Assembly (NCBI GenBank): GCA_027886185.1
Contig: WOAB01000018.1
Location: 682,001-746,000 of the forward strand
Origin: Rheum nobile
Lineage: Eukaryota > Streptophyta > Magnoliopsida > Caryophyllales > Polygonaceae
DNA: 64,000 nucleotides
Direction: 5' to 3'
The position numbers and the translations under genes were made by a program. Positions within the stretch are counted from its first letter, which is position 1. Each line of letters starts with the position of its first letter. This document shows, in pieces, positions 33,557-46,300 of the stretch. The notes beneath the pieces were generated by a model. The model did not search any database, had not been told where the DNA came from, and saw nothing but the letters and a program-made list of their open reading frames with translations.

Positions 33557-36500
33557 TCAATTGGGAGCCCCATTTCTGGCTCCGGTTGCAGAAGCTACCC
33601 ACTGCAGTTCAGAAGGATCACTGCTCTCAAAGAAGGCGTAGTGTAGAGCCTTGACACACTTCTCTGCTTCATCATCATTCACTATCAATGATATATTCAC
33701 CTGCTTCGCGTTTCATGAGCGAACCAGGTCTAATTCAGGCAACTACTGAAGCGGCAGATTTTAGAATGTAACTCGTAACGAGAAGCAAGAAGGGCGTTAC
33801 CTTGGATGCTCCTTGGGAGATCATCTGGACATTGACATTGTTAGATCGAAGAACCCGAAAAACCTGCAATGAATAGAGTGTTATAGGGAATGTATCAGAT
33901 AAATCTGAAGAGGGACTGACAACAATATGTGCATGATAGGATAACCAACCTTCTCAAGGATCAGAGACGAATACTGGACATTCCCGATAAGAGAGATGAT
34001 TGATCTCTTCTGCAGGAGGTTGACAACTGCAATATTTTCTAGCTTATTGACCACATGGTCAAGCTCCTGTGGTAACTGAAGACGGGATTAGTAAGAACTA
34101 CCCATTGCTCAAGCAATGCATTCTCATCATTCACATGAGGCGTAACTTGTACTAAATAGCCCGTGTTTCACAAAACCAGTCGTTAGACAAAAAGTAGCAA
34201 AAATAACCATTATCATATCAGTAAAAAAACAACTGCCATTGCGCCTCAGAAATCCATTGTTTGGTTAACATGATAAAAATTACACGAGAAATTTTGTCTT
34301 CTCCGTTTTAATGTCCACTAACGAACTCTTACGGCAGTAATGCACAGGTAATGTTCCATGAATTTTTACATTTTTCTATCTGAGGGGTGAATTTTTTGTA
34401 ATTACATTATTATTCAAGGAAAGAGACATAGATTCAAGCTGCCAAAAAGGCCATTAAACATGGAGACATGTGAGTATGTGACACAATGCATACAGGATGA
34501 TACACAAAGCATGCAATCATGAAAGGCAGTAAGGTAAAACTTAATCTCCGTCTTGCCTGTTTTATCAGCTCTCTACTCCATAGCTTGGATGGATCTAATG
34601 TGAGAGATATACTGACTTCACTGGTGGCCACGACATCCACCGAGATACCCAGATCTTCAAAAATTGAAAAGACCTGCCGGGAGTAGCCAGATGAACAAAT
34701 ATGAAAAGGATAGAAAAAGAATATGGGAGACAGGCAGAATTAAGAAGGAAAGTAAATGAGAAACAATTCAACTTACCCTGGCAAGAAACCCATAGTTACC
34801 AAGCATACGTGTGCTAACTATATCCAACATGGTGACATTCCGCTTTAGAACTATGCTGGTAAGAACAACCTGCATCACAAACAATTTTGAAGAAGAGAAT
34901 GTGAACGATATCCAACACAAGAACCAACTACTATGCAATAAGAAATGTAGACACCAACCTTATCCATATCTCTTGACCTGGTGATAAGGGTTCCTGGGGC
35001 TTTTGGGTTGTAAGAGTTTTTTACTCTAACTGGAATGTCACCCTCTCTAGCAGGTCTCATAGATTGTGGATGCAAGACCTGTACACATGGAAAAATATTC
35101 AACTTAGAATAAACCCTATCCAATCTAAGACAAGTGCTTTATTCAATGTTGAACATATTGAAGAGAAAATACTCAGGATACCATTTTTAGCAGCTAAAGT
35201 ATTTCTGCACGAAAGTTTTCACTAGATATAGAAATATAAAAAAAATATATAAAAAAAAAAGAAAAGAAGAGGTGATACAAGAACCCAACTGCATTGACTG
35301 TTAAATTTAAAACTAAAATGGTCCAAAACGGCATATGCATAATTAAGAAACACAACAAATCAAAAACTTGCTTTGAGAATTTCTAAAATTCCAAACCTGG
35401 GCACCAAAGTATGCAAGCTCAGCTGCCTCGTCAAATGTCAAATAAGGCACAGGATGGGCTCGGTCATAAATGGTCGGGTCACAGGTTAAAACACCATCAA
35501 CATCTTTCCACACCTGCAATTTAGTAACAAAATGAAAACTATAAGAGGCTATGATTATTGTTTGAAAAGTCTTCATTGCATAATTCGCAACAAAACAATA
35601 AAAAGCCTTAAAGTTTATTAGAAGTTATAAGCCTCAGAGAAGTGGAAAAATGAAAGAGTCAAGCATATAATCCCAAGAGGATCTGACTTCCATAATCTAC
35701 TTCTAAAAAGGCAGCAATGGAATCAAACAGCATATTGGAGAGAGTACGTCAAGAATCAAGCATAAACAGAGAATATAAAGTGGTAAAAATGCTAATTCCT
35801 ACATATCCAGAGCAAGATTACCCCATTAAACTAGCCAATCCTCATCTCTTGTCCTCAAGCAATTAGCCCTGCTTTCCCTTAATATAAGAGGTCAAGCTTA
35901 AATACTAACCTGTATTTCTCGTAACCCCAGTGATTTACCAATGGTAGTAGCTGTTAAATCACTGCCACCCCTGCCCAATGTTGTAACGGCACCAGATTTC
36001 CAACCCTGTTATAGAAGAAGAGACAATGTTGCATAATGATTTATGAAAGCAAGCAAAAGAACAAGTAGTAAACAAGACCAATACAGTTACTAACAAGAAA
36101 ATTAAAACTAATATGAATGCAACACCTTTCCAAGGAAGCCTGTAACAATTGGAATAGCACGATCTGATATCCAATCATCATGTAATCTCTTTGCAACTGA
36201 TGGGTAAGTTGCATCCAAGATGTCTGCATTTGTGAAGTCATCCGTAGTGATAATGCCCATATCAAATGCATCATACTGCAAAGCTCCACCGAAGCACAAT
36301 CAGCATGCATTACTTTTAAGATTCTCTTCCTTTTTCAATTGATTTTTAAACAAAAAACACTTGCTTTCACTTTATGTGTAAATTAGTATTTCCTTAAAGA
36401 CATCATTAGCAATTTTAGGGAAGAAAAGAACTCACTTGCCGTGCTTTGCACCCGAGTTTATTCATGAAAGCTGCAAAGATCCTTGTAGACATGCATTCTC

Positions 36501-37516
36501 CAAAAGATACTAGATAGTCTTTTGTACGGGGAGTCAGCTCTTTCATCATGGCAATTCCCTTCAAAAGCTGCTCCAGTTCCTCGAGATGGGCTACAACAAA
36601 AGAGAACAAGGCAAACACAAAGTATGCTTTATCAAATTGCATTCATTCATAACATTTCTACATTACAAGTCTGCCAAGATTATGCAATTTCCATAAACTC
36701 GGCCAGCAACATAACACTACTAAGAAACAGGGGAACTTGAATTTCTTCAGTTCTCACATAGATGGACCGATTTTTGAATTGAGAAAGACGTTCTTACAAG
36801 AAATAACGCAAGGATCAACTCCAAGTTCTTCCACGGTCCTGAAATAACAAGGCATAACCGAATAATTACAAGCTTACACACATTAAAAAAAAAGTGGAAG
36901 AACTTCACCGTATTAACGGTAAAGATTAATACCGTAGATGGAGGTCTTTAATTAGACTCAATTCAAAGAGATCACAGGCTTTCGATACCCCACAGGTCAC
37001 AGCTTTCTCCCCAGCCTACAACAATGGAAACATATATCTGTTCAAATAATAATTCATTATAACATTCAATTAAATCATTCCAATATCGGAAGAGGAAGAA
37101 AATGACAAAGCTGAATGAAATACATTGAGAAGGTTGTTGGTGGTTTTCCCCATAGCAGAAAGGACAATGACAGGGCATTCCTCGGGAAAGCTGAGAATGA
37201 GATCCGCCACTTCTCTCATTCTAGCGGCAGAAGCCACGGAGGAGCCGCCGAACTTCATCACAATGGAAAGCTTCTTATATTCCTCAGCTCCGTCAACGTA
37301 ATCCAGGCGCTGCTCCGTCTCCGCCACCACAGAGCCGACGGATTGGATACGACATCGAACGGAGAGAAACCTCCTCCTCGTGAGAGGATTTCCGGCGGCC
37401 GGAAATGCGTGACAGGTACCGAGATTGAGATTATTCTTCGAGAAAGAGGAAATTGGGAGGATCGACGATTGCTTGGGAGCGGCAGCGACGCCATGGAAAT
37501 GCAAGGAGGTATCCAT
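33557..37516 (-). CDS. AK: Monofunctional aspartate kinase, plastid-targeted (13 exons)
   Basis: Catalyses ATP-dependent phosphorylation of aspartate, the first step of the Lys/Thr/Met/Ile pathway in plastids. Exons (minus strand): 37124-37516, 36933-37015, 36798-36838, 36436-36590, 36126-36275, 35910-36005, 35397-35513, 34959-35078, 34777-34869, 34557-34673, 33950-34066, 33801-33863, 33557-33700. Together these give 562 codons with consistent phases. The N-terminal ~90 residues look like a transit peptide. The kinase core follows: VMKFGGSSVASA (nucleotide loop), VIVLSAMGKTTNNLL, SFGECMSTR, FITTDDFTNAD-type GIITTDDFTNADILDA, TTLGRGGSDLTAT, VWKDVDGVLTCDP and ELAYFGAQVLHP. Two ACT-type regulatory parts close it (VTMLDIVSTRML, DVVATSEVSISLTL, NVNVQMISQGASK, VNISLIVNDDEAE). 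There is no homoserine dehydrogenase part. An in-frame Met 13 codons upstream (37555) is an alternative start. Intron 10 has a GC donor (CAG|GCAAGA). It appears intact. Confidence 0.93.
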
Positions 37517-39540
37517 CACCGTCAAGTCGACAAATAGAGAGAGATTGAGAACCACCGCCGGTCGCTCTGTGGAGTCAACGGAGAGCGATGGCGGCCGGCG
37601 AGAATCGGTGGGTTAGGGTTTTTTGTCACTGTATTTGAGATTTGAGAAGTTGGGGGTTGTGGACAGAAAATGCTGGCAACGAACTGAAAAATCAAATGAA
37701 AGAAATAGGATCCGGGTAACCCGATTAAAACCGGATCCGGTTCGGATTCTAGAAGCAGTGTCGTTTTGTACTATTCCATTGTTTTGCAAGTATGTAAAAC
37801 GCAGTTTCCGTGGTTGAGGGCGTGCTTGTCAGCCTTACGGTTTGACGGGCATCTTTCAACAACCGCGTAAGCAAGACAAAACCCGTCACGTGCGATGTGA
37901 AAGACCAATTTTTGACCGCTTTTGCTACCGTGCGGCGGGTCGTGTCACATTTACGAGTAAGCTCGGTTGTGAATTGTGAGTGTGAGTGTTTCCTCTTTAC
38001 CTATATATATACACATAGATATCATAGACTTAGAAGTTGTATAATAATGGTAAGTTATATATTTGATCCTCAATCGGTTTGTTTTTATGGTAGTCTTTAG
38101 TTATTGTATTTCTTTCAATTAAGTCACTTTTTCATTAAAAATTATTGAAATCATCATTTATGTTATTCTCTCTTCATTAGATGTATTCGTGAAGAATGAG
38201 CCAAACCTTGAAACTTTTGTTCATAAGAATAGGAAAAAAAAACAACCGCGTTGCTACTCATTGAGATTCACGCTCGGCATTTAGGGTCTATTTGATTTTT
38301 CTAATAGAATATTAAAATGTGTTATTTTATATTAAATTATCAATTTAATGTAAAATAAATATTTTATTGTATTATTAGAAAATTTTAAAACGGACCTTTA
38401 GGCACACTCGAAATTATGTTATTCATTTTATCCTTCTTTTGGCCGTTTGTTTCTTCTCCTTTAAAACTATGCACTTACGCGCATTTTGGTGGTGACCTAT
38501 TGTAAATTCTCTAAATCTTTTTCTATTGAACGTAAAACTTCAACAAAAAAGTAGTCACCTTTATTAGAAAATAATCTTGATTAATATTATTTTTTCTTTT
38601 CAAAATAAATAAAGAAAACTGAGAAAAAAAAACATTATAGTATGGACAAGTGAAGATGAAAATGGACGAATAAAAGTGTTTTTCATAAGAATCTTACAAG
38701 TTTCGACAAAATCAATTAACGACTATATTTTTTACAAACACCGTGAATTCTGGTATCAATTAGCATGACTTCACTAAGAATATCATACACCATTGAGCAC
38801 ATATTCGCGCGTGTTTGATTGTTTGAATCCAATATCGTCTTTCAATTCTTATATCTTCACTAAGAATATCATACACCATTGTAACTTGTAAGTATGTACG
38901 TAGATATCCAAAATCTCTAAATTATCTGCTCCACAAAATATGCAAAAAAAAAATGTAGATTAAAAAAACATATACAAGTGGAGTAAAACACCACAATCGA
39001 ATTCATCTGCATGTGCTGCAAAATAGATGTATTATCGTAAATTTAACTAAAAAGAAAATTACCCAAACTTGTGAATTGTGATAATATATCTACACTAAAT
39101 AATTATATTGTACCTACAATTCTTGATAATAACCCATACAAAAAGTTAGAGGAAATATAAAATTAGTTTTTGTTTTTTCTAAGCATACTATAGATATTCT
39201 TTTGCATAAGCACAAGTAAACTAATATTGTTTTTACCAACAAAACAAAGCAAACTAATATTGACCAAAAATAGATTTATAAGAAAATTAATAAACAAAAA
39301 GATATAAGTTTGATGGTCAAATTGTTGCCTGCAATTTCCATATTTCAAGACTTTCAAAGGAAACTTGGAAGTCGGATTACCTCTACATGACCTTATTAAT
39401 CTAAACAAATTAAAATTACTCTAATTCACAAATATTTCATTTTCTCCGATCAAGAATTTGTCGTTTCCTCCCATTAATCAATTCACAGCTGTTTTTTAAG
39501 GCAATGGCTAAATACATGCGAAATAATGTATATATGTACG
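37517..39540. other. 5' flank of the aspartate kinase gene and AT-rich intergenic DNA
   Basis: 37517-37620 is the probable 5' UTR. Beyond, no genes are seen. A 27-bp segment starting CTTCACTAAGAATATCATAC occurs at 38769-38795 and 38854-38880. The small frames are random. Confidence 0.5.
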
Positions 39541-39850
39541 CTATTTTGTACGTTTAACATAGGCGGCCGGTTTTGTGTGCTTAACATAAGCGCACAGGGG
39601 TATAGTGGGAATTTAAAAAAGACAGATCACGGATGTTTCCAACGAATAGTAAAGCTACACGCTTAACTTAAGCGCATAGGCACACGCTTAAGTTAAGTAT
39701 GCTCGTGTAATTGGGCCGGCCATATATGGGCTGGCGTTGATTTGGTCATTATACTTACACGCTTAACTTAAGCGTGTAAAATTATAGCCGTTGGAAAGTT
39801 CCGTTAGAATAATACCGTTGGTGCGCTTAAGTTAAGCGTACTAACGGATC
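39541..39850 (+). repeat. MULE-2 left terminal region with CGCTTAACTTAAGCG palindromes
   Basis: Five modules: near 39577 (TGTGCTTAACATAAGCGCAC), 39658, 39680, 39755-39779 (a perfect 25-base palindrome centred on C39767) and 39821-39841. Similar modules occur at 47518-47560 and 57640-57735. The layout parallels the GGGCGGC/GCCGCCC modules of MULE-1, with different bases. Confidence 0.7.
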
Positions 39851-40940
39851 TATTTCTTCCTATTAGTAGTCGAAGCTCTTGTCATTCCATATCCAAGAAA
39901 CCGAAATTGTTCTTCTCCCAATTTTAAAGATGCATCATAGTGGTGAGGATAGTAGTGACAAAGAAAATGATTGGGTTCAAAGTGAAGAAGAAGAGGAGGA
40001 CGACAAATGGATGGAGTCGAATTTTTTCGTAGATGTCGAAGATGACGAAGCGACTGGCGATTGGGACCCTAGAGGCGTATTTGTGGTTAGTGTTAAAATA
40101 GTTTTGCTCTTTCCTTCATCGGTATTTTAATACGTAATTAGTATCGTAAATATCGCACTTATTTAGGTAGCCAGTCTTTATCATGAATTCACTAGTGGAA
40201 AAAACACTTATTGAGGCGCCCTTTTAGAGGCGGGCCTATAAAAAAATGCCTCAACAACGTCCTACGCAATCAGTTTTTCAGGTTTTTGAGGCGGATAATT
40301 ATTTTATACGCCTCAAAAAATTCTATTGAGGCGGGCAAAAATTTATACGCCTCAAAAAATTTCCAAAAAATTAATACCGCTAAAGTATTAGAGGCGGACC
40401 AATGTTAGACCCGCCTCTAATTGTACGTAATTGAGGCGGGCGAAAATGCCCGCCTCTTTTAAGTTTTATTGAGGCGGGCCTCCATATGCCCGCCTCAACA
40501 AATGTGTTTTTCTTTCTCTCTCGCTCTTTTATTTTCTTTCTCTCTCCCTCTTTTATTTTCTTTCATCCTGATACCTCTCAGTAGCCCTAGCCTCGCCTCG
40601 CCCCTCTCGAACTCGCTCGCCCCTCTCCAACTCCGGCTCGTCACGGCTTCTCCGTCGTGTCGCGGCTTCTCCGGCTCGTCGCGGGTCTCCGGTGGTCTCT
40701 CTGGCTCTTCTCGCTTCTCCCCGGCCTCAATCCGGTGGTCTCAATCCGGCGATTCTCACTTCCGATAAGCACTTTGCCCCTTTGATCAATTGCTTTAGAT
40801 TTGTGTAAGTGTTACTTTAGAATCCTTGTGTAATTGTTGCTTTAGATCTACAACAACGTCTTATTTGATTTAGATTTGTGCAATTCGAATTTTAAGTATA
40901 TTTTTTTTACTTTTGACCTCAGTCCTGTTTCGTCGACAGC

Positions 40941-41498
40941 CTCGTTTTCGGTGTTAAGAAACAGAAAGACCCGCCTCCTTCCATTGGAGATGCTATTGAT
41001 CGAGTAATTCTCCATCTCTTGATTTTGTTCTTAACATCCTTAATGTGTAAATGCTTTGAATTGGTTGATTGATTTCTTGGATGAGATCCGTGTTTTATTC
41101 TGGTAACCTAAATTAGGGTTTCGAGAATTTGGGAAGGTGGTATTTTGGCTAGGTTTTGGGATTTTAATGAACGGCTGCTTTTGATTAGGGTTTAGAAATT
41201 TTGGGGCTGAAAATTGGTCAGAAGTTGTTATAAGTAGATTTAGTTAGATAGTTATTGAACAAAAGTATATGCTTTTTGCATTACTGCACATATGATCGTT
41301 TCTACTATCTTTCTACAATTTAAAATTGGGGTTTTTTCTATATCAGATTAGTAAATGAGGGGAAAATATGGATGAGAAGATAAAAAGGCTTGACTCTGAA
41401 CTTGCGCGATACAAAGAACAGATCAAGAAAACACGACTTGGTCCTGCTCAAGATGTTGTGAAGGCACGAGCTATGAGAGTCCTCAAGCAAAAACGAAT
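40941..41498 (+). pseudogene. VPS60: Captured fragment of VPS60/CHMP5 (ESCRT-III-related)
   Basis: Exon at 40941-41003 reads LVFGVKKQKDPPPSIGDAID and ends at a GT donor; the normal start Met is missing. Exon at 41347-41498 reads ISK, stop, GENMDEKIKRLDSELA, RYKEQIKKTRLGPAQ and KARAMRVLKQKR with a GTAAG donor. This is the N-terminal helix region of VPS60/CHMP5, a multivesicular-body sorting protein; about 70 of ~230 residues are present. The in-frame TGA stands where the family has Arg (CGA-to-TGA change). Confidence 0.85.
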
Positions 41499-42033
41499 GT
41501 AAGATTCATTTTCCAACATGACTTCCCATGTTGTTGCCTTTGAATTTATGCCGATATAGAACTTTCATAATCCAGTAGAATCCCTAGAAAATAGAACTGC
41601 ATGGTTCTTATAAAATTTTGTCATTTTATTTGCTAGTTGAATTGCTCTCTTTTCTATGACCTTCCCCTGTCTGATATTGATGGCTTATTAAAACGGGTTA
41701 TATGATCACTTATTAAAATGGGTTCAAGAATTGCAAAACCAAGGTAATTATGTATTATATGATCAATCCGAATAAAATGTGCTCCTAAATGGGGCTTTGC
41801 CACCTGTTATAAGAAAGACATATCTCACTTAATAGTGCCACAAGTGTCTTGTATGCTAATATTATTTCCATATTACTGCATATAGTTCGATCGGCACTTC
41901 TTTAGCAGTTATGGCACTTGTGGGGTGGTTAACGTGAGCTGACTTTCTCCTCCTCGTTGATTGTGCTGATATAATATCGATCGCTTATCAAGAATCTTAT
42001 TGAAAATTTGGATTGTTCATTTTTTTCCTGCAG

Positions 42034-42139
42034 ATATGGAGTCATCCTAGACAATATTCAGAAGCAGGATCCTTCACTGACGGTCAGGATCAAGGGCTAC
42101 ATCGTCGACTCTGCTCCAGTTGCATCCCCAGATCCGCAG
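42034..42139 (+). pseudogene. Captured exon resembling DUF829/TMEM53-like alpha/beta hydrolase
   Basis: Between a CTGCAG acceptor and a GTAATC donor the frame reads YGVILDNIQKQDPSLTVRIK then GYIVDSAPVASPDPQ. The I(K)G-x-I-V-D-S-(A/G)P...DPQ pattern resembles plant DUF829 (TMEM53-like) proteins. The exon is only 35 codons, so the family is tentative; it does not belong to VPS60 or RIO1. Confidence 0.5.
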
Positions 42140-42350
42140 GTAATCATGGATTTATATTTAATATTCAGAAGTAGGTTTTCTATGCTTGACTCGTACATGA
42201 TAATATAAGCATTGATTGTTGTGTGGTGACTTCTCTTGTCTTTGGTGTTATGATGGAATGGGAATGTTAGTTTGAATTTTGCATTTCGAATGTTTGGGCC
42301 TGCGCCCAATTGTGTACATTTTGACGTTAGTGAATTCTTTTGTGATTCAG

Positions 42351-43305
42351 GTAAAGCAGGATGGGCGGCACCTAGACTTAAGGATGCTGCATTATCACTA
42401 GACAAGTTACGTGAAGGTTATTTCGAGGTTTGTTCTTCTATCCTTTGATTGTGCTGGTGGTAGTGATGATATCTAGCTCGGCATACTGTATATCCCTTGG
42501 ACAAATGGAGAATTCATTTGCGTATGCAGATTTTTTACTGGTTTTATATGACAATAGCTTACATGAATCATCATTTCTAATGTTAACATTATAATGTTTC
42601 TGCTATTCTATTAGATGTTGTCTGGGTTTGTTCATTGGAAATCGATCAGAATTGTTCTTTGCAATTTATTTTTCTCATCTGGTTCAAATATAATGTTCAA
42701 AATAAATAAATATGAGAAAATGATATATGAAATTCCAAGATAAAATTGTGGTTGGATTTGGAATTGTTTGTCATGATTTGGTTAGTAAGCAAATGGTTCG
42801 AACTTCTTATGTAAAGGTGATATATAAGTTGGGAACACATCAGTTCAATAATGAGAGATTATTGTAGTTAGGCTATAAGAAAATATCAACAGTTCAATTT
42901 CTGCCTTTATTTTAATTTCTTTTGACTCATTCAGTGTTATAATGTATTTTCCAGATTATTATAGCAATGCGGACATTGTATCAAAAGTGCAAGTTGGTAC
43001 ATGGAGATCTCAGCGAGTACAACATATTGTACTATGAGGTAATTAGCTAGTTGATGCCCCTTTTGTTGGGATTCAAAACTAGTCTTTTTCAGAAGTTAAC
43101 CTTCAGATCCGGGAAAAAAGGAAGAAAATATAGCCAATGCCTATTTTTGGGTACTATATGTAGAACAAGACTTTTAGCGGTATTATACTGAAATTCAATT
43201 ATTTTTGGGCAGGGTCACTTGCACGTCATTGATGTTTCTCAGGTTGTTGATCTTGACCATCCACATGCTCTTGACTTCTTGCGTGAAGACTGTGTTCATG
43301 TTTCT
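42351..43305 (+). pseudogene. RIO1: Captured exons of the atypical kinase RIO1
   Basis: Three consecutive exons with proper GT-AG borders: 42351-42427 (GKAGWAAPRLKDAALSLDKL), 42955-43038 (IIIAMRTLYQKCKLVHGDLS, EYNILYYE) and 43213-43305 (GHLHVIDVSQVVDLDHPHAL, DFLREDCVHVS). HGDLSEYN is the RIO catalytic loop and IDVSQ the metal-binding loop. RIO1 acts in 40S ribosome maturation. Only the middle of the kinase domain is present, so it cannot function alone, but the reading frame within the pieces is clean. Confidence 0.88.
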
Positions 43306-46300
43306 GTAAGTCATATTAGCTAGATATCTTCACATGTTTGTACTGATGATCCCATAAGGAAAATTCTGACCTCGAACTATCAATTTACAGGATTTCTTTA
43401 AAATATGAAACAGATTTGCATTTACCTCTTCTTTTCCTTTTCTTTATCTTGATAAAACAGGGCTGATAATTCTATAAAAAACCATTGGAACAGTTCAGAT
43501 GAATGTATCTTATTTGAGCTGATTGTTTATCCATTTGAGCTGGTTGATACGATCTTGTTTGCACTGAAGCAAATGTCGACATTGTGTATCCATTTGAGCT
43601 AAATTTTTTTTAAAAAAAAAACAAATGGGACCCCGGTATTACAAAAAACCGGGGTCCCGAATTTTATTTTTTTTTTTAAAAAAAAAGAGACTTGTTGAGG
43701 CGGGCCTCCATAGGCCCGCCTCTAAAAAACCGGGATCCTGATTTTTTTTAATTTTAAAAAAGACTTGTTGAGGCGGGCCTCAATAGGCCCGCCTCAACAA
43801 GTGGCTTTTAGAGGCGGGCATCCATAGACCCGCCTCTAAAAGTGCCTCACTTTGGCGCCGAAGTGAGAGACTTGTTGAGGCGGGCATAGAATGCCCGCCT
43901 CAATAAGTACCTTTTAGAGGCGTAAAATGTCCGCCTCAAAAAGTATCCCACTTGTTGCAGCCCCCTCACTTGCTGCATACGGTATTCGCCTCAATAAGTG
44001 TCAAAACGCCCGCCTCTAAAAGGGTTTTTTCTACTAGTGATTTGTAGTTATATAATTGGAAATCATATGTAGTGTAACATAGTGATGTAGTTATGATGAC
44101 TTGTAGTTAACATAAACCGCTACATTTATAGGGAAAAGACTATACGGAGCATTTTATTACCGACCTAGTGTGGGATAGTAAGGAAGAATTGTACGAATGG
44201 GCGAAAGAAATAGGAAAGGAGCTTGTGATAGCTTTGGTGAAGCGTAACTCAAGTCCGTACCAAATTAGTATAATGTGCGGTAGGTTTGGGCCTTGGAGAT
44301 CGGGGAGGCCGAAGGTGAACGAAGAGAATTCAGAGTTGTCGGTTGTTAAAATCCAAAAGTCGAGATCAAAAAAGTGTGGGTGTAAGTTTGAGATAATGGG
44401 TGTTCGCATGAAGAAAGAGGCATGGACGGTTGGTGAAAAGTGGGTCTTGGGTGTGATTGAAGGTCGGCACAACCATAAGCTACGAACTAGCTTTAAAGGC
44501 CATGCATTCATGGGTCGAATGACCGAGGCGGAGCGGCTGTGTGCTAGGAGGTGGGGAGACGGTCGCAAGACGCCGAATCAAATTGTTTCGGAATTGAGAC
44601 AAAACTTCCCGGGAAATGTGACTTCCAAGAAGCAAGTGGCCAACTTCTTGCAGAAGCTGCAGTACGAGGATCGGGGAGAGTTAACGGTTACGCAGTGGTC
44701 CCTAAGATTTATGGTTGAGCAGAAATATGTAGTTCATCCTTTGAGGGATGCGAAGACTAATGAGGTTACAGTCTTATTTTTTGCTAATTCGGAGTCACTG
44801 TGGTTGTTGAAGAAGTTCTCGTACGTGATAATCATTGACGCGGCATACAAGACAAACAAGTAAGTCCTAAATTGTAATAATGTGTAGTTTATGACAAAAA
44901 TTGTTAAGGTATTTCATTTAAAAATGTGTTTGGTATTATGAAATGTTTTCCATAGATATGGAATGCCACTTGTGGAGATTGTTGGTTTCACCAACACTCA
45001 TAAGACGTTCAACATTGCTTATGCATTCACCCGGGCGAAAAGGATTTACCATTACACGCGGATAATGAGAAAAGTCTGGGCATTGTGTTTGGATTTGGGA
45101 GTGATGTCGACTGCAATAATGATAGATTGTGAGAAGGCCCTCATAACTGTTATCCACAGTGTTTTCGGCACCGAAGTTCAACACCTCTTGTGTTGGGTGC
45201 ATATAAAGCACAACATCGAGGCACGTGCCTTGTCCATCTTGAAGAAGAAGGAAAGTGTGGATGCCTTTGCAAACCAATGTTGGGCACTTTTTTGCTCAAC
45301 CAGTGAAGAAAGCTATGAAGAGAGGCTTGCCGTATTACGGACATCGTGGAAGAGAGGCATTGTCGGATACGTGGAGGACACATAGCTATGAAGAGAGGCT
45401 TGCCGTATTACGGACATCGTGGAAGAGAGGCTTTGTTGGAGCCGACGGGGATCAAGGCAAAAGGAAGGCCAAGTGGTGCTAGGGTGGAGGGGATGCACAA
45501 GGTTTTGAAAGATATTATTGGCTCTAGTATAGGGGGCTTCAACAGAGTGATCGTGAGGATCCACCATGCCATCATCCTTCAAATAGATCAGATTAGGGGA
45601 GAGCATGAACCTTTCACTTTCCAAACGACCAACGGATTTCGATGATGTATCGATGCCGCCAGTTGTACGAGCTACTTTTTCTAGGCTCTTCTACCAAGTG
45701 TCGGATAGGTTCTTTGGTATTTTGTTGGGCTATTACGATATCTTAAAGAAGGGGGAGTTCTCAGAAGAATGCACCGACCATTGGGTGAGAGATTGCCTTG
45801 GGTTGCCTTGCGTGCACAACATTACAAGAGCCATCGTTTCAAGAACACCTCTCATTCCGTTAGACGTTCACGAGTTCTGGATGGACTTGGAATAGGAAGA
45901 GACTCCAACAACAACTCCTGGCCCTTCTGTCTACATTCGAATGGACATTATAGAGATGAGACTTCGTGAAATGTTTGCCAGGTTGGAGGTTGGGACATTG
46001 AAGAAAGGCACGGTATTCATACTAGGTGAGTTGTACCACGACTTGGAGCATCCGGAAGAGAGTACTTTGTTGGAGCCGACGGGGATCAAGGCAAAAGGAA
46101 GGCCAAGTGGTGCTAGGAACAAGGAGAAGGTGGATGAGAAGGCAGAGAAGAGGGATAAGTGCTTGTTTGAGCATAGACGGGATGAGCTCCACGAGAATGA
46201 GAAGAAGGTGGGGCCGAAGACAAAGGCGAAGGGGAAGGCAAGTGTGCGAGCACTGGTAGAGGCCCAGGTCGTCCTAAAAATCAAGCAAGTGCATCTAGTA

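Larger units (their letters stand above)
40190..44039. mobile_element. CACTA (En/Spm-type) element, 3.85 kb, TSD ATT, carrying host gene pieces
   Basis: Starts CACTAGTGGAAAAAACACTT and ends, reverse-complemented, CACTAGTAGAAAAAACCCTT. ATT flanks it at 40187-40189 and 44040-44042. Subterminal regions (40202-40500 and 43680-44025) are full of GAGGCGGGC and GCCCGCCTC units in both orientations, as in CACTA elements. There is no transposase; the interior consists of exon-intron fragments of three host genes. So it is non-autonomous (Pack-CACTA type). Confidence 0.93.

Noticed and set aside
37115..37616. Plus-strand frames opposite exon 1 of aspartate kinase
   Set aside because: Antisense of a well-supported transit-peptide and kinase exon; no homology of their own.
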